Of a stretch of DNA of 64,000 nucleotides, positions 61,339 through 64,000 are shown in pieces. Source of the DNA: Coriaria nepalensis (taxonomy: Eukaryota; Streptophyta; Magnoliopsida; Cucurbitales; Coriariaceae). The position numbers and the translations under genes were made by a program. The notes beneath the pieces were generated by a model. The model was not told where the DNA came from. It ran no database searches and was given only the letters and a program-made list of their open reading frames with translations. The stretch covers positions 937,501 to 1,001,500 of the forward strand of contig CP114498.1 of NCBI GenBank assembly GCA_027186245.1, written 5' to 3'. Numbering within the stretch: position 1 is the first letter of the stretch; each line of letters begins with the position of its first letter.

Positions 61339-64000
61339 ATGGCGAATCGTCATGGAGTTGAAGAGAGAGCAGCAGGTCTATCAGAATCATCAAAACCAGT
61401 CAGCTCCATTAATCATCATCATCATCCTCATCCTCATCATCTACCAGCTTACGCTCTTCTCCATCACGGTCTTTCTCATAGTAATATTAATCATTCTTCA
61501 AATAACTTCATGTAAGTGCTCATCCACTACGTACGTACGTACTTAAAAATTCAAGCTTTTATCTTTTTTTTTTTTTTTTATTAAAGCAAGTGGGAAGGAT
61601 GGATATCTGACATGGGTTTTCAATGTCTTTCTTCTTCTTCTTCTTCTTCTTCATCGTCTTCTTTGTTCTTGATTGTTTTTCAGTTCGAGTGGTCAAGAAG
61701 GATCAGCAGCTTTTGATTTTGGAGAGCTGGAAGAAGCAATTGTTCTTCAAGGAGTTCATAATAACAAGAATAATCTTGGAAATGATGATCATCATCATAA
61801 TACTTATCAACCCAAAGCACGTATGCAAACTTATACTGTCTCTCTCTCTCTCCCTCTCTCTATTAGTCTAGTCTCTACCCCGAGTTCTCTCTTTTTGACG
61901 GTTTCAGAGAGAGGAGAGAAAGAAAGGGTTCAACAAGTTACCATTTTCAACACAGTAATGATTCCAAAGAAGGAGACTTTAATGGTGTGAAGATACAAAC
62001 ATAGAAATCTATCTGACCAACTCCCTTGCTGCATGACTTTCATTTATTTTTCTTTTTTTCTTTTTTTTTTTCCTTTTCTTTTTTCCCAACAGCTAAAAAG
62101 ATGGATTAGGTTTTGTTCTAAAATATTTCATACGTAATTTGATGTGATCTTTTTCGTTGTTATTGTTGCAGCTTTTTACACAACAAAACCGTCTGCTACT
62201 CTGGAAATGTTCCCTTCATGGCCAATTAGATCATTTCAACAAACTCCAAGGGTAGGTTGATTATATCTATAAAGTTTCGATTTTTTGGATACCCTTTTGG
62301 AAAAAAGATTTGTTTTTTGTGAATAAATTATGGTGGGCTAATTTGTTTTTTCAGGGAAGCTCAAAATCAGGTGGGGGTGAAAGCACCGATTCAGGATCAG
62401 CTGTGAACAATCTTACTACAAGCAAAGCAGCAGCAGCTGCTATGGCCCACTTATTAGAAGAAGACCCTGAATCTCCAATTAGCAATAATCATAGAGACAT
62501 ATTATCATACTCTAACTCAGATCATCATCATCATCACGATCAGAGATTTGGTCAGAAGATACAGCCTGAGATCATGACCAGAGATGATCATGATAATCAA
62601 TCTACTTCCAAATCACTACAAGATCAAAAGGTAATCCTTAAACCATACTTATTCTTTTTAATTAAAAGAAAAAATCTATTAGTAAGCAATTATTAAATTC
62701 TGGATTCTGGATAAAGTTTGCATCTTTATCCTTTCTGATTACTGTTTCCTTCTCTCTCTCTCTTTAATTAATTTTTTCTCTGTTTTCTCTCTCTCTCTCT
62801 GAGCGTATCTTCATCCACGGCACAGATCCCAACAAAGTCTGAGAAAAACGGACAGATTTTTTCTCTTTTCCTTTTTAGCTTCCTGATTCCCAAACGATCT
62901 TCTGGTTCTTTTCTGACATGGAAAGAGACAGAGAGAAAGAATCTTTACAGTAGTTTCACTGCTTCTCTCTCATTATTACAGTGCTTCTCCACTCTACTTA
63001 ATCCTTATTTAAGTCAAAAAAGTTTTTATTTTTCTCCTTAATTTTATAGAACTTATGTAAACTATGAACTCAAGCTAGCCACTAAAGCCGAAACTAGCCC
63101 CAGAAAGCCATGGTTCATTATTTTCTTTCTGATTTTCCTTTCAATTCTCAGCTACCAATCACTACCAACTGGGTCTATTTAATGTCAATCAAGCTTAATC
63201 TCTTTTTTCTTTTCTTTTTTTCCTTTTATTGTTTGTTTTTTTCGAATTGACTCAGAGGAAAGGATCAGCTGGTTCTACTTCAGAGAAGAAACTTGATGCT
63301 AAGGTCTTAAATAATTCATTACAATTCATTATCCTTATTACATGTCTCAATCATTTTTAATTTTCTCAGCTTTTTCTTCCACAAATGTTTGTTTCTCTTT
63401 TCATTAAAGTTGTGTAATTTCTTTATGATTTAAACAAAATGAACCGCATTCACTAAGTGCTAACAGTTTATATATATATATATATATATTAATACTCTGC
63501 ACTGTTTTTCCAGACACTCAGACGATTAGCTCAAAACAGAGAAGCAGCAAAGAAGAGCCGCCTTAGAAAAAAGGTATATACATTTACATATACATACATA
63601 CATACATATATATATATATATGCATGATCACTACTAATTAGGATATGATATGAATATTAGGCTTATGTACAGCAGCTAGAATCAAGTAGACTTAAGCTCA
63701 CTCAGCTAGAACAAGACCTCCAACGTGCTCGCTCGCAGGTTTCAAATCTCACATTTTATATGTTATGTAATAAAACTAAATGATGATTAAGTATTAATTA
63801 CTTTTTAAATTCTTAAAATGTTATTATGAGTGGTGCTGGATTTTTAACGTATATAGGGGTTAATTTTTGGTGCTGCCGGAGGCAATATCAGTTCCGGTAA
63901 GTCGGTCAATTTAAGATAGTAGCCCGTTTAATTAGTTTAATCAACACTTGTAAATTGAAACACTGAATATGATAATTAGGGGCAGCAATATTTGATATGG
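61339..64000 (+). CDS. TGA9-like bZIP transcription factor, 5' part
   Basis: Nine exons are visible: 61339-61511, 61684-61820, 62172-62251, 62355-62630, 63256-63303, 63514-63573, 63661-63738, 63857-63896, and 63980 to the edge (304 residues). The N-terminus is His/Asn-rich (MANRHGVEERA). It is followed by the FDFGELEEAIVLQG block and LEMFPSWPIRSFQQTP typical of TGA9/TGA10. The bZIP basic region at 239-258 (TLRRLAQNREAAKKSRLRKK) leads to the zipper AYVQQLESSRLKLTQLEQDL. The start of the DOG1/TGA domain (GAAIFDM) is at the edge. TGA9/10 bind TGACG sites, interact with the glutaredoxins ROXY1/2 and act in anther development. Lys251 stands where TGA factors nearly always have Arg (REAAR in family, REAAK here). 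Confidence 0.9.
64000..64000. other. Right window edge cuts the TGA9-like gene
   Basis: The remaining DOG1/TGA domain, about 200 residues by family comparison, lies beyond the window. Confidence 0.85.

Overview
The window is nuclear DNA of a flowering plant, most likely a eudicot. It is AT-rich. Genes carry many short GT-AG introns in AT-rich spacers, and protein families are plant-specific: RopGAP with CRIB, FANTASTIC FOUR, TGA bZIP, TPLATE-complex WD40, root-type ferredoxin, ER omega-3 desaturase. No bacterial-type operons, CRISPR arrays, tRNA or rRNA genes were recognised. The species cannot be fixed from the sequence. Exon coordinates were read by hand; each model was checked for an open frame and for match to remembered family sequences, with no alignment run.

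Layout. 1-309 (-) is the 5' end of a chromoplast-type lycopene beta-cyclase cut by the window edge. 1106-2816 (-) is VAMP714, 3452-4492 (-) a SHAQKYF MYB factor, 5443-6115 (-) a pollen Ole e 1-like secreted protein. After about 4 kb without a convincing gene come two intronless germin-like genes facing each other (10291-10926 + and 11870-12505 -) and the orphan last exon of a class III peroxidase (12961-13235 -). Then a RopGAP (14676-17482 +), a FANTASTIC FOUR-like gene (18889-19602 +), N-carbamoylputrescine amidase (19862-21925 -) head-to-head with ribosomal protein S25 (22330-23608 +), FAD3 (25096-26897 +), SEC23 (27620-32020 +), a histone-fold Pol epsilon/NF-YB-like subunit (32541-33321 -), and the 20-exon TPLATE-complex gene TWD40-2 (33785-41688 -), head-to-head with an EF-hand gene of the CML48-50 type (42103-44101 +). 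The right part holds a GPI-anchored GH17 beta-1,3-glucanase (46525-48245 -), root-type ferredoxin (50977-51441 -, probably with a 1.24-kb leader intron), ribosomal protein L10a (53708-55247 -), a TM9SF/TMN endomembrane protein (56324-59401 -) and the 5' part of a TGA9-like bZIP gene (61339 to the edge, +).

The genes are mostly independent housekeeping and developmental genes and form no pathway cluster. Several belong to membrane traffic (VAMP714, SEC23, TWD40-2, TMN), but that looks like chance. Local features worth attention: three separate GC-AG introns supported by reading frame, an inverted germin-like pair with a shared 15-bp core promoter, a peroxidase fragment, very short first coding exons in both ribosomal-protein genes, a GH17 gene whose last intron decides whether the protein receives a GPI tail, and a nested-repeat foldback near 8.6 kb. 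I found no convincing undescribed multi-gene system.
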